64,000 nucleotides of DNA from Dipteris shenzhenensis (Eukaryota > Polypodiophyta > Polypodiopsida > Gleicheniales), in assembly GCA_047967505.1 (NCBI GenBank), contig CM106538.1; one strand, written 5' to 3'. The notes beneath the pieces were generated by a model that worked only from the letters and a program-made list of their open reading frames with translations, ran no database searches and was not told the origin of the DNA. Every line of letters starts with the position of its first letter. Position 1 is the stretch's first letter. The translations under genes were made by a program, and so were the position numbers. Below are positions 1-12,100 of the stretch, in pieces.

Positions 1-759
1 ATTCCATGCAAGAAGACAAATAACTCCAGATGAAGTCGAACATGATTTCAACCAAAGATTTTTTGCTTACATGAATCACCAAACCAAATGATCAGGGATT
101 CAACTCTGAACTTTCTGTTATCTTCAAATACAACCTTGCTACTCTTAATAATTCAGGAACATGCCCAAACTCATCCTGTAACACAAAACCCTGCTACTGC
201 TAAATTTCACCTATCATCTATAATTAGATGGGGGAAGGACTAGTTGAAGGAAGTTCTTAGGTGACTATGGAAAATTCAACAGTGGCTTTCATCTCAGAGA
301 AAACCTGCACTTTGGACTTTGAATGCATAGTACTTTCTCCCTTTGATTATACAGAAAGATTGGAATTAGCAAAACCACCACGTGATAGAAACAAAATGCA
401 TACTTATCAAAGTGCAGTGTAAATTGTTAAAAACACATCAAAGAGCAGCTAACAAACATACACAACATCTTGAGTTCAAAATGCGCTTGGTGCTGTTTTG
501 TATGGCTGTGGCGGTTTAAGGCTTGTAAGTCTGTCTACAAGCTGTGTCGCACATATGAGGGACCTTTCCAGACCGTCAAAATTGTTCATCAATTACTATC
601 TATCCATTGATTTATCATTTTTTTTTAAAGGGAATTTAACACTAAAAAGCAGTAGCCAACAAACCAATACAATACAGCAGTACAAAATGACATACATAAC
701 TTAAACACGACAGTTTAAGCTTTCCTGATTTAACATTGTCGATAGAGGCCGAAACTTAC
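1..759. other. Intron or 3' part of YIF1; no firm gene content
   Basis: Downstream (minus strand) of the last readable YIF1 exon. I could not find the following YIF1 exon here, so it probably lies beyond the left edge. A minus-strand stretch at 92-175 has an acceptor-like ACAG before it and 27 open codons then TGA, but its peptide does not resemble the YIF1 tail and I do not call it. Confidence 0.4.
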
Positions 760-1526
760 TTGCCAAGAAGTCCGAGGGCGATGCCTGAAAGAACGACATA
801 TGTCCCAAACGCCATGAATGGAATATAGAGATCGGGAGCGTTTATATCAAATATCGGTGGCCTAAAGGTAAGCCCCCCAGCTACCTGTTCAGCTATCCTG
901 GTCCAATGACCCTGTCAAAATTAAGCAATGGGTTCACATCAAGAACACTGCCAAGAAGAAAAGCCTACCGCCATCAGACGCTAGCTTTTGAACAAGCTTG
1001 CAGTTCTCCTGAGGATGAACCCTACCCTGTGAAGGAATGGGAAAAGTATGACTTTAAGTTTGTTCTTCACATATTGGTCGTTCACTTGGAAGTAGTACTG
1101 AGCATCCTGACCCGAGAAATATCGGCTGATCTGCAAAAGGAGAACGGTGTGGTGTCAAAAGGGTTGCAGATCGCAATTAAAACGAGGACAAGATTAGCAA
1201 ACTCCTGTGGAGTAATACGTGCATTGCTTTGAACGTATTGACGACCGGTCCCGAATAGTCTCTCTCCGTAGGCACCTAAACCAGTGCGCAAGATATCGGA
1301 GCCAGCACCATACATGAGAGGATTTGGACCAGGGCCGGGCGGTCTCTGCGAGCCACCGAGCTCATCGTAGATGGGTACCTGGAAACAAAATCGCCCACAA
1401 AGAGAAAAGGCAAAATGAAGGTGAAGCAAGGGTTGAAAATGAACAGATCTGGAAGATGAGAGCAAAGTAGATGATGGGTGATGAAAGAGAACAAACCTGG
1501 GAGGGGACTGGTTGCTGCCAAGCCAT
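760..1526 (-). CDS. YIF1: YIF1-like ER-Golgi transport membrane protein, 5' four exons (partial)
   Basis: YIF1 (Yip1-interacting factor) is a multi-pass protein of ER-to-Golgi COPII vesicles that works with Yip1 and Rab GTPases. Exons read on the minus strand: 1497-1526 (ATG at 1526, in-frame TAG four codons upstream), 1223-1378, 1026-1130 and 760-911. They join in phase to about 147 residues. Family hallmarks are the segments [20 protein letters not shown] and [20 protein letters not shown], then FPFLHRGHWTRI, then [20 protein letters not shown], which leads into the first membrane helix. Exon 4 ends in a GTAAGT donor after two bases of a Lys codon. The remaining transmembrane exons are off the window. 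The donor after exon 2 is GC (GCACGT) rather than GT, since only that keeps the family sequence YVQSN-ISRYF in frame. Family assignment is firm; exact splice ends are inferred from sequence. Confidence 0.9.
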
Positions 1527-1753
1527 AGATGACTGCTAAAGGGGGAGATTTCAGGACTCAGAGTGTTGTAGCAAAGGAAAGGAAATTTCAGGCAGATAAG
1601 CTCTTTGGGGAATCACACCTTCAAAGCGTTATAGGGAATGGTCCCAATGTAGTCATGGCTTCTCACTTATTAGAGCCTATTATTCACTCTAGATGGGTGG
1701 TTTGCAAACCTCCTTGTCCCTCCCCTCCCCACTGCTAATCCTCCAACCAAAAA

Positions 1754-2068
1754 GCTAATCCTCCAACCGGTTTTTGGCATGCCAAAGCCAAATGTCTAAG
1801 CGTTTTTCTTTTTTTTGGGTTTTCTATCTACGAGGATCGTGCAAGGGGCCTTAAATGAATGCTAATCCTCCAACTGGTTTTTGGTATGCCAAAGGCAAAT
1901 GTCTAAGCGTTTTTTTTTTTTGGGTTTTCTATCTACGAGGATCGTGCAAGGGCCTTAAATGAATGCTAATCCTCCAACCGGTTTTTGGCATGCCAAAGGC
2001 AAATGTCTAAGCGTTTTTTTTTTTTGGGTTTTCTATCTATGAGGATCGTGCAAGGGCCTTAAATGAAT
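1754..2068. repeat. Three-copy minisatellite, unit about 104-107 bp
   Basis: Copies start at 1754, 1861 and 1965, each beginning GCTAATCCTCCAAC. Each contains a T-run of variable length followed by a conserved block ending CTTAAATGAAT. A partial unit precedes at about 1733. The copies are nearly identical apart from T-run length, so the expansion is recent. The array lies about 230 bp upstream of the YIF1 start codon. Confidence 0.9.
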
Positions 2069-4900
2069 GCTATGATACAACCTGAGAGGGATTTAAGGGT
2101 TGTCATAATCTAAGGGTCAGGTTGTCACAACTCCTTTTGGCACGCCTAGTGAAATTTTCACCTTGTTGTGCTAGCCCCGTCTCAAGAGTATGGGCCGAGT
2201 AGCAACCAAGATTTTCAACAACAACAAAAACAACCACACGTGAACCAGGTTGCACCCACTTAGTCTACAAACCATTTTTGGCTAATGTGGGCACATGCCC
2301 TCAAATTACTCGCATTTGGTCAAGCTCACCATTTTAATTCATGTTTAAGCGTAGTTAGTCGTGTATTAAAGTTAGTGTAAGCCTTAAAAAAGTTTAGAGT
2401 TTTGTTATGTTATGTTGTGGCTCATCTGTGTCTCATCGGTGCATTTTCTTCCTAGCTTTTTTCTTTCTTCACCTCTCCTCTTACTCTTCCTGGCTTTTTC
2501 CTTCCTTTGGCTCTCCTCTTACTTCTTTGGGTGGCTTTCAAATAAGCTTGTTGTTGCTATCACTACAGATGCATCCTGGCTTTGGGAATTTGTAATTAGG
2601 TGTTTCTTCTTTTACATCATCGTTTGCTTTTCTTGTTTCCTTGGAGTGCATGGTTTGTTTCTTGATATTGAATCTGTTGTTGCTCATCTTGAATTTGTGG
2701 TTGTTTGCTTCTTACTGTTGCTATTGCTCTTCATCCCAAATATGTCTTTTTTCCTTAAATGGCATCATTTGTTCGTTATACTAGTGTTGTTCATCCTAGT
2801 TCTGTCTTTGCTTCTTAAAGTCCATCATTTCTTTCTTATTGTTTCTATTTTCTTGCTGTTGTGTTTCTCCATCTCGATTTTGAACATCTGTTTTTGTAGC
2901 ACATTTGTGTTATTCTCATTCTACTCTTTTTTTTTAAGCAGAATTCTCGTTCTACGATTGAACCTGCAAGTGGTCTTTTTGACTAGGTTCACTATCTTTT
3001 CTTCATCCCTTGCATAAAGCTCAAGATGTAACTATTTGACGTTACCAATGGGTTGTTATGATATTTATATAGGATCCTTCTTGCAAATTATAGATATTTG
3101 CTTTATCAAGCTTTGTAGAATAATTTGATTGTAAGGATAATCTTTATTTGAAGGCTAAGATGAAGTGGTCTTTAATATTTTTGAATTGTGCACTTAACAC
3201 ACCTTGGTCTTATTATGAGGATAGTTGCTTCATTTTTCCAATAGGCAAGGCTATGCATCTATCTTTCAAGGCAACACATAATTTGTACTATTTCAAATTA
3301 TAGTTTACTCTCCTTTTTGTTTCAAAAGGAACCATAGTTTGACGTTTCTTAATGTTTCATTGATTCTAAAGTAGTGTATGTCATTGGCATCTATAAATAT
3401 TTAGAGTTTTGAATTACAATATGCTGAAATAGATTTGAAGATAATGTGGATGTAGAGTGTTTTTCTTATAAGTTGAATACAAACTCTTTGAAATTTTGCA
3501 CTTCAACCCTTTAAAGTATGCACTTCACTTTCATGTTTTACATGTGGTCAAAGAAATTTCAATATTTGAAAGTCTAAGAGCACTTCTTTGCATTTCCTTT
3601 CCTATTTTAGAGTAGCTATAGCTTCAAAACAGTTACTGATGTGTTTTAAACAAATGTAGTATTTGAAATGCTCTTTCTTATTTTGTTTCATCTTTCTTAA
3701 CTAAATCTTTAGTTTGAAGTTGTGTAATCTTGTAGTGAAATTGTACTTTAATCAATTATTTGGTGGTATAAAGATTTGTAGCAGGAATTGTTTGTAATAT
3801 AGCTTGTAGTGATATGCAAATTTTGATTTGTGATATTTTCCTTTTTCAGTGAAGTATTTGTTATTTGAAGGAAGGTTCATACCCTCTAGGATTGGAGATA
3901 CATTATGTGTCAGCAATGTTGTGTTGTGTTCAAAAAGAGGTTGATTCTAACCACCTTTGATATTTTTAGGTGTTGGATTGTTCATGCAATGTTGATTTCA
4001 ACCAAAATTGATAAGTTACACAATTGGTCTTATTTTTTTGTTGTTTTTATAAGAGAATGGAACTAATGTGCAATATATTTTCTTCTTTTTTTTTTGTAAC
4101 AAAAATTAATACAGTTGATGTAAAGGGAAAACATTGTCAAACAAAAATAATCAATAGATTTTCAGCCTTGGCGGTCTGAGTCTCATAAGTGGTGGGGTAT
4201 CAACTGTTAATTGGTTCTCCACCACATTATGAAAAAGAATTTGCTAGCACTAGGTCCTTTGCTAAAAGAAGTTTGAATACTTTGCATTTTATTGATGAAA
4301 CAAAAGCAAATACTTTGACATCTACAGAAGAAACATCTCCCATTGCCTTAGACTAGTGGAGACCCTCCTCATGATTGGGTAAACGAAGAGCAAAATGATG
4401 CTATTTAGAAGATTTTGTTGATCAAGGAGATTGACCTAATACTAGACAATGCTTTCTTTGATGGCATAATCCTAAATAAATATGGGCCTTGTATTAGTGA
4501 AAATGTGTCCTATCCTAAAGCCTAAAAGTAGATTTGGCAGAAAGAGAAGGAATTCGATGTATATCTCTTCACATTGATGCAATATGTTACTTTGAATATG
4601 TCAAGTCACTAAATATTGGTGACTATGTGAGAGCATAAAATTTCTCAATCTGTAACAAGAATCCTCAAAATGACCCAAGTACTTTTGATTTTTAGTTTAG
4701 CATTAGATCTATCCATCGCTATGATTTCAGCCCTTCGTTATGCTCTTCGTCATTATTTCTTATTCTTCTTTGTTGTTGAGAACCTCTTTGTCTTTTGTCT
4801 CCTCTTCGTCTTCATCTAGGGTAAGTACCTTGTCTTTGTCTTTCAATTTTGGCCCTTCCTCAGCCTGTGGTTCCTTGGTTGTCACCCATTTTGGTGGTTC
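2069..4900. other. AT/T-rich intergenic DNA, no gene seen
   Basis: Low-complexity T-rich sequence. A 201-codon open frame at 2412-3017 reads as Phe/Leu/Ser-rich and reflects base composition; no domain or splice pattern supports it. The remainder has no recognisable coding, RNA or transposon hallmark. Confidence 0.5.
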
Positions 4901-4989
4901 ATCTTGCTAGCCTTGCCGCTCCATGCCATTTTTGTTGGAAAGTTGCTATCTTGCGCCTTTTATTCTTGTTGGTTGATGGGTGAACATTG

Positions 4990-6340
4990 CTATTCAAGGC
5001 TCGAGAGGTACAAAATCATTTCTTTGTTTTCCTCTTCATACATTGACACTGTGAAACAATATGTCGGCAAGAATATCATCAAGCCCTTTTCTAGGTTTCT
5101 CATCTTCGATCCTTGACAAAAAACCCACCCCAAAATGTGACGAGGCTTGTGGATTATTTTAAAGTCAAAATCATGGAGTGGCAACATCCATTGGATTAAA
5201 AATGACTTCATGATTGTTTTGTTGATGAGGTACAAGAGTGCATGGTGATCCGCAAAAAAAACAAATGGGCTACCAATGAGACAGTGTTAAAAATTTTTGG
5301 GCATCCCTTCTGGATGCTGAATAATCCATCTCGATCAAAGAGAACATTTGGCTTGAATAATAGATGGGGAAGTCCAAGTTCCCTTCAAGAGGGAAGTCTA
5401 AGTCCCCTCCAAATGAGCCTAAATTGAAACAATTGCCATCAGATGCATCAACATGCACATGGCAAATTATATTCCATTTGGGCTTCCATATGATCGACAC
5501 CTTAATCACCATCTCTTGTAACATCTTGAATGCTTTGTCTCTTTCCTTACCCATTTGGACTTTGTGTCGACTCTTGTTAGCAGCAACTGATGCGTTTGTG
5601 TGACGATACCCGTAAACTTTTTAATAAAGCGTTGATAGAAGCTCAAGTATCCCACAAATGGACACACTTGCTTGACATTATTTGGATCCTTCATTTTCTG
5701 AATGGCATCTATCTTTGACCTTTTAGTCATTATGCCTTTGCCAAAAATTGTATGCCCTTACAATAAGAAAAATTAATGTTTCTCTACATTGGTGGAATAC
5801 CTTTCAGAGGCCCTCCAAGTTGTTGGTTTTGTGAAGTAAATCCAGAAGGCATCTAAGAGGATTGCAAGGAATTCTCAGTCCACCATGCATTGTTAATAGG
5901 TTGCTTGTGTGTTCTTCAATCCAAATGGCATGACTTTGCTCGACTACACCCCCCATTTGGTGATAAATGTCCTCTTCTCCTAGTCTTCTTGACCACAATG
6001 ATCTGATTAGACCCACTATACCCATCCATGAATGAATACATTTTGTGACCAGCCACTTATGAGGATCATATTTGTGAATGGAAGTGGAAACGAGTCTTTG
6101 ATTATCTTCTCATTGACTCATGTCTAGGCAATGTAGACTCAAATCTTGCCATTTTTCTTGGGCATGATAATGACTGGGAATAGCCAATTGCTTTGGTCCA
6201 CCTGATAGATAAACCCTACCTTGAGCACCTATTCTATTTTAGTCTTTACCAATTTTGCATAGTTGCGATTCATTCAGTATCTCTTTTGCCAAATGGGATT
6301 CACATAAAAAATAACTAGGATTTGGTGTTGAATTAGGCTT
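4990..6340 (-). pseudogene. Ty3/gypsy reverse transcriptase and RNase H remnant
   Basis: Broken frames carry recognisable blocks. Near 6040-5900 is a FMDGYSG-type block, with a PFGLKN-like remnant further on. At 5730-5506 is the RT connection segment with VGYLSFYQRFIKKF. At 5554-5270 is RNase H with HVHVDASDG, then FPIYYSSQMFSLIEMDYSAS. At 5235-4990 is the RNase H tail (LHDFDFKIIHKP). The YxDD catalytic block was not found. A repeated short insertion (DLDFPLEG/NLDFP) interrupts the RNase H. Multiple frame changes make this a pseudogene. Confidence 0.8.
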
Positions 6341-7079
6341 GGCAGAACCCCCTTTAGGTCTGTGTATTGGACCATGCAAAGATATCTATGTACTCCCAAA
6401 AGAATCCTTTTGTTGTGGCGAGGAATTTTGTGGGAAGCTCTTTGTTGATCTAAATCACTTTTGTTTCCTTCCTTGATCCCATGTTGATTTCATGAATCTC
6501 ATGTCCTTCGATGATTCCTCCACTGCCATCAACTCGAAGGATTTGGCTAGCGAGTTGTTCTTCAACTTTGTAGTGTCCCTCTTCTTCATTGGTGAAGCCT
6601 TTGGGAAAGACCATGTGACTCTTCATCTTTCAATCTCCTTTTGTTGCCACTTTGAGTGCATTGATCATTGTGATAGGTACAATGTTCATTGCTAGTAGAT
6701 TTGCTTTTATGTTGGAGGCATAATACGATCTCTAGCCACTCTGGCTTGCATTTCTTTTTTATTGTGCCCTTACCCATGGGTATACACACTTTGCTTCCTT
6801 CTTAGGTACACTTCATTGCCCCAGTCATGTAGCACCTTAGCAACCTTTCGCCATGCTCATCTTAACAATTTCAGGTACCCTCCTTCGTTCTCCATCTTTA
6901 ACACGATGAATGCCATTGTGAAGTAAGCTCCTTAGATCTTGATATAGATTTCTTTAAGCATCCCAATTGGCAAAACTATAATTTTATTATTTTGAATGAC
7001 AAAGGCTTCAATTGCTTGCCAACTTGTAGGCCATCTTCTCCCGGTCGTAGTGATGCCCTATGGGCCCTGGTATGTGCCC

Positions 7080-7282
7080 TGTAGGCATAAGTATAGGCAC
7101 TTTAGTGTTTTAGTGCCTTTTATGCCACATAGGACATTTAGTCCTATGTGACACCTAGGACACTTAGTCCTAGGGTCTAGCTTCATGTACTTTCTACTTT
7201 CATTTCTAGTTGACGTGACAGCCTTCAGCTTCTACTTGTGTACTTGCTCCCATGCTCACCGCGCCTACAATGGTGTCAGAGC
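7080..7282 (+). repeat. Orphan short LTR-like unit with initiator-tRNA-type primer-binding site
   Basis: The unit starts TGTAGGC and ends GCCTACA (7269), giving inverted 7-bp ends in the TG...CA style. One base later comes TGGTGTCAGAGC (7271-7282), one mismatch from the TGGTATCAGAGC site complementary to initiator Met tRNA. It is plus-oriented, within the minus-strand gypsy 1 remnant. I found no second copy, so it may be the 5' end of a truncated or nested small LTR element. Confidence 0.5.
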
Positions 7283-8392
7283 GGGCATTACTCACTCCCC
7301 CAGAACTCTCCAGCCTCCCCAAGCCCCTCCATTGCTCTTTGGGAGCTAGTCACTTGCTGGTCGACTGTTTCAACAACTCGTTTTTGGGTTTGTGAGCAGT
7401 TCTAGGGACTTCCAAGAGCTTTTGAATCTCTTTAGTACTTTGTTTGAGGTGATCTTAACCCTTGAATCCCCATTGACTATCGCTCCCTTCACATTCAAAT
7501 CCAAATGTTTATATCAATCAAAGGCACTGGTTCATTCCATATCACCATCAGGGTCACTCAAATTGTTGATACTAGAGGTTGGCGAGGCTAATGGTTGATG
7601 GTCCATCATTGGACTTTGGAAGAAATTCTTGCAATGGTTGCAAATTCCATTAATCGACCAATGGTAATCATTACATCGAGGTCCTTGAATTTGTCCCATG
7701 CCACCTCAATCTTTTTCTAATCCATCTCAATGCAAACTTTGTTTTTTCCTTGTGATGGGTCCATTGCAACGATCAGCTTCTTGTTCATTCTTCCATCACT
7801 CACCCAATGTTTCCACTTTGATGAGTGGTTCATTCTTCTTAAGCTCCTAGCTAATCCTTGCTGTGGTCTTCTTTTGTTACTTCAACTTGAAGGTGCAGTT
7901 GCTTTGGATTTGTTTGCACTACCTTGGCCAGTTCTTATCACTACCATCATGTCTACTTCGGTGATCACTACCCCCACTTGGGGTGCCCTATTGTCTTCAT
8001 GGCATGCTTTTCATAGCATGTCAAGTTGTTTCTTCCACATTCGACATTTGATCTAACTATGCCCTTCCTTCCCATCTGAATTGTTTGCTCTCCTTTTACC
8101 TTAATAGGCTTCCTTCAGCTCCTGTACCACCTAATTGACTTCAAGGGTTCTCTTGTTCTTGTTGTATCAAAATCTCTCAATGTTATGTCATGGACGATTG
8201 CAAATTGTGTGGAACCAACCCGCTCTACATTTGTTCGCTATGTGCCCATTTGTCTTTTATGCCACCATACTTTCCCCTTCTCTAGATTGCCTTGGATTCC
8301 CATGCCCTTAGGAGTGTCCTGAGCTCGTCCTTTGTTACATCCTTCTTTGGCACCTTTTCTTCCTCTTCTTTATTTTTCTCACTCTCCGCTTC

Positions 8393-8830
8393 TTAGAAAG
8401 GCGATTTCTTTTTCTTTAGGGACTTTGTGTCCCCCTTTTCTAATGCAATTGCTTGCAGAAACAATTTGTCATACGCATTTGTTTGGTATTCTACCTCTAG
8501 CTTGTGTAGCTTCAATCCCAAGTTGAGGCTGCTCAACAACCATGACGTTAGTGCCATCTCGTATGATCCATTGTCAAGTTGATTGGTCAGCACCCTCCTC
8601 TTGCTCATTAAGTTATACACCATCTTGCCCTTTGCTTCTCTGAGATTGTTGAGCTTCATTAGTGCATCCTCCTTGCTAAACTCATACTTGAACCTTCTCA
8701 ACAATGTAGCTTTCAACTCATCCCATGTCATGAAGTGCCCATCCAGATATCGGTCATACCATTCCATGGCCTTCTTGGCGAATATGGTGAGAAAGGACAA
8801 TAAGCACTCCTGTGGATGAACAATTTGCAA
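8393..8830 (-). pseudogene. Retrotransposon gag domain fragment (gypsy 1)
   Basis: A 145-codon open stretch with the retrotransposon gag signature: KKAMEWYDRYLDG, then TWDELKATLLRRFKYEFS and NLREAKGKMVYNLMSK. In this family the domain forms the capsid core. An acidic/basic stretch at 9096-8896 belongs just upstream, separated by a frame break. No zinc knuckle is visible downstream, so the protein is truncated. Confidence 0.8.
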
Positions 8831-9110
8831 GATTTGCAGGATTTGTTCTTAGGAAATTTTCCACATGGGATTAGGTATTTTCTCCCTCTACCCCATCAAA
8901 GTTCTAAACCTTCACTCTTATCATTGATCCTCATTCTAATTGAAACTCTTCGTTTCCTTAATCTCACTGGCATGCTCTTCTTATTCTTCTCTCTTATTTC
9001 CTCTTCTTCTCTTTCCATTTCCACCTCATCCACCTGCTCTATTATTTCTTGCAAAGATGGTGAGGATATGCTTCTGTGTCCTTGCCAAAAACTCATTAAA
9101 AATTGATAGG

Positions 9111-12100
9111 GCTAGGGTTCCTTAACTCCTTTGATCACTCGCTTTGTCCTATCAATATTTGACACCGATGATAGTGAGCTAGTTGGTCTGCTCATGTCCT
9201 TCTACTCTTCCTATTTTGTTGTTACATCTTGCAAACAATCATTCTCTCTGCTACAAGTCTCACAGTTGTCTTCTTGATGATTTTTTCAATAGGATCACCA
9301 AATTTTAACACCAAATGTGTGGATTGTGTGCTATGGTTCGGCAATTCATCTCATCTGCCCTTCATCTTTCTGGACAATGGGCAATTGCCATTTCTAGATA
9401 GTCGGATGAGTTTTGCTCTACACCAAACAAATGCAAAACAAGTGCAACATATGCCAAAGCAAGTCATACTAGAAATATCAAGTGCACAAACGAATGTGGG
9501 AGTGAAGGCAAAAGAAAATGAGCAGACTGCTTATAGAGAAAGAGATTTTCTATTTCATACAGATAATTGGCTAGATACAATAGCATAGGCTACACTCAAG
9601 ACATGCTCAGCTCTTCCTCTAGATTCTAGACCCTAACTATAAGACATAGACTCCTATTTATACTAGGGTGAGGGTGATGCAATCAATGGGGGTACTATCC
9701 ACCACATTCACAAGAGTTCAAGGCTACCTTGACATTCACCCACCTATTGTGCCATGCCCCTTTTAACTCTGACATTCTGCCTCACTGTGTTGACTTTTAC
9801 TTCTCCCACCATCCCGTGTCTTTAGTGCCTTCAAAATGGGTTTTTGAAGGCAATGTTGATAGCCAAGTTGGCGGTCATAATGCACGTGTCAGATCCATCA
9901 ACCACTCGGTGCAGGAAATCATTGGGTGGAAGCAATACTTGGTTGGTCCATCCTTTGTTGCTTTTCCCATAACTTTGCCCTATGCCTCTTCATCCTTCTC
10001 CCGTGACTCCTAACTTCATATTTGGTAGTGCTTGAAACTCGGGGTGTAGCAATGACATTGAAATAGATACTATAATATGCAACTTGATTAGTGCAGAACA
10101 AGATATTGACTGCAAAACTAAAATCTCATTGTGAAAATAATAAAGCATTGGAATTATTTCCTAAACAAATATTGTGAAGAATTAAACATTCCCACTCTAT
10201 TTTTTGATTAACCTAGAAAAATGGAAATAAAAATTTAAGATACATTGATATTGCGAAATGGGAAACAATGCATAAGTCTCTCCAATTTCTCATAACATAT
10301 CTAATCTTTTCTTCACGTCAGTAAAAGTACTCATTCAACTGGTAAATGCACTTGATATGGGTTCCTTTAAGGAAAGGAATGGCACAAAATAGATCTCTTT
10401 ATCATCAAGATGTTATGAATAATGCAAACATTGAAAGGGTTTTACAATCTTGAATAGGGTATAGAGACAAGTAGGACCTCCAAACTTCTTTGTGACATTC
10501 TCTTGTGCATAACAAATGTGAGAGCTATTGTGACAAAACTATTTAATTAATACATATTCTAACAAAGAAGGCATACAAAGGACAAGGGAAAACACAAATC
10601 AAGTTATAAGGTAATTGATAAGAGAACATCCCAGTATTTGTCATGTTATGCTCATAAGTTATAATATATGATATCTCTACTTTGCAAAGGTGGAACAATA
10701 TGAGGAACTATTTTATATTATTTTTGTTGATATAATTTCAAAGTAGAGGGAACAGGGAATTTTGTGGGTTAAAGATGCTTCCACATACAATGACAACACA
10801 AATGATGATATGTATCTTTCATAAACACACATATTAGATGTAGTGAGAATTTACTAAATGATTGTATCAGAGATATTCAAACACATAAGCAAACATTAAT
10901 AGCACTAAAAGGCAAAACAAGGTATGTTGTTTCCAATATTATAAACCCCCATTGTACAAAAGAATGATGCTCAAACCATTGGAGAAGAAAAAGAGTATAA
11001 TGAATTATCCAAGAAGATTCTAGAAGAAATTAATTACATCTCTTGAAATAGGAAGATCCTAGAAAAGTTAAATTGTGTATCACTTGAAACAAGTTTGATA
11101 GTAGATATGTTAGTGGGTTGCAAGATCTTGAAAATAATGTGAAATCAGAATAGACTAAACATTCACTAGGTAGATTTTTAGAATATTGAATCTGGTATCA
11201 TTGCCAAATGTGGATTGAAATGTAGTATAGCAAACACACTCCCTCTCTGTGAAAAGACATCATCTCTCATGAACTATGCAATTTAGAAATACAAATATCA
11301 TTACGGAAGCATTCATTCTTAAATTTCTCTTACAATAGAACTGAATCTCAAACTTATCAAGAAACAATTGAATCCCCAAAAGCATATGGGTCAAAATTCA
11401 AAAGGCACAACCCATGATAGGTGGCTCTTGACATCTCAAAAGTTAAACTACAACTTACTCACATATTTATAACTTAAATCTAAGTTAGATTTATCACCAA
11501 TTGTCACTAGCACACTGAGTGGTTAGGAATGTGGAAAAAATCCCTGACATGACTTGATGCAACATCTCATCAATGAACGACTATGTAGTGAATTGACATA
11601 AGAGCTTGGTGCAATACCAAGGTTCTAATAATCCCCATACATAGCTATTTACCACATCCATTAAAAGGTTCTAATACATACCAAGGTTCTGATAATCCCC
11701 ATATGTAGCTATTTACCACATCCATCAAAAGAAACTACATGGCAAAACTAGGTGCCAAGTAATATAATCCAATCACAAGGGATTGTAACAAAACAATAAA
11801 TTTAAACATCAACAAGAGGAATGCCTTTGAAAACTATAGACTTTTGATCAACAGGTCAAACAATGTTTGTACTAGGGATTTCTTCAGTAGATTGAGGTAT
11901 TGATTTTTTCTTCCACATTCTAATTTCTATTGTTTTGTAGTTATGTCTTCAGTCTTTTTATTTGATTCATCATAATCAACAGACTATTTTATCTTCAAAC
12001 ATAGTTTTATCAAATAATATATTGAGTCTCTGCTCTATAACATCCAAGACTATTCTCTCATTTTCTTCCTTAGAATCTTGATCCTCTTTGTTGGGAATCT

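Larger units (their letters stand above)
4960..9110 (-). mobile_element. Degenerate Ty3/gypsy retrotransposon 1
   Basis: In minus-strand order: an acidic/basic stretch (9096-8896), a gag domain (8830-8393), then after about 2 kb of decayed sequence interrupted by an LTR-like unit (7080-7269), reverse transcriptase and RNase H remnants (about 6340-4990). Gene order gag then RT then RNase H fits Ty3/gypsy or a close relative. Frameshifts and stops are frequent and no matching LTR pair was found, so it is old and inactive. Boundaries are approximate. Confidence 0.75.

Noticed and set aside
92-175. Possible 84-bp terminal exon on the minus strand after an ACAG acceptor
   Set aside because: The peptide does not match the YIF1 tail and no joining exon was found.
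2412-3017. 201-codon open frame
   Set aside because: Phe/Leu/Ser composition follows from T-rich DNA; no domain, splice or start context supports it.
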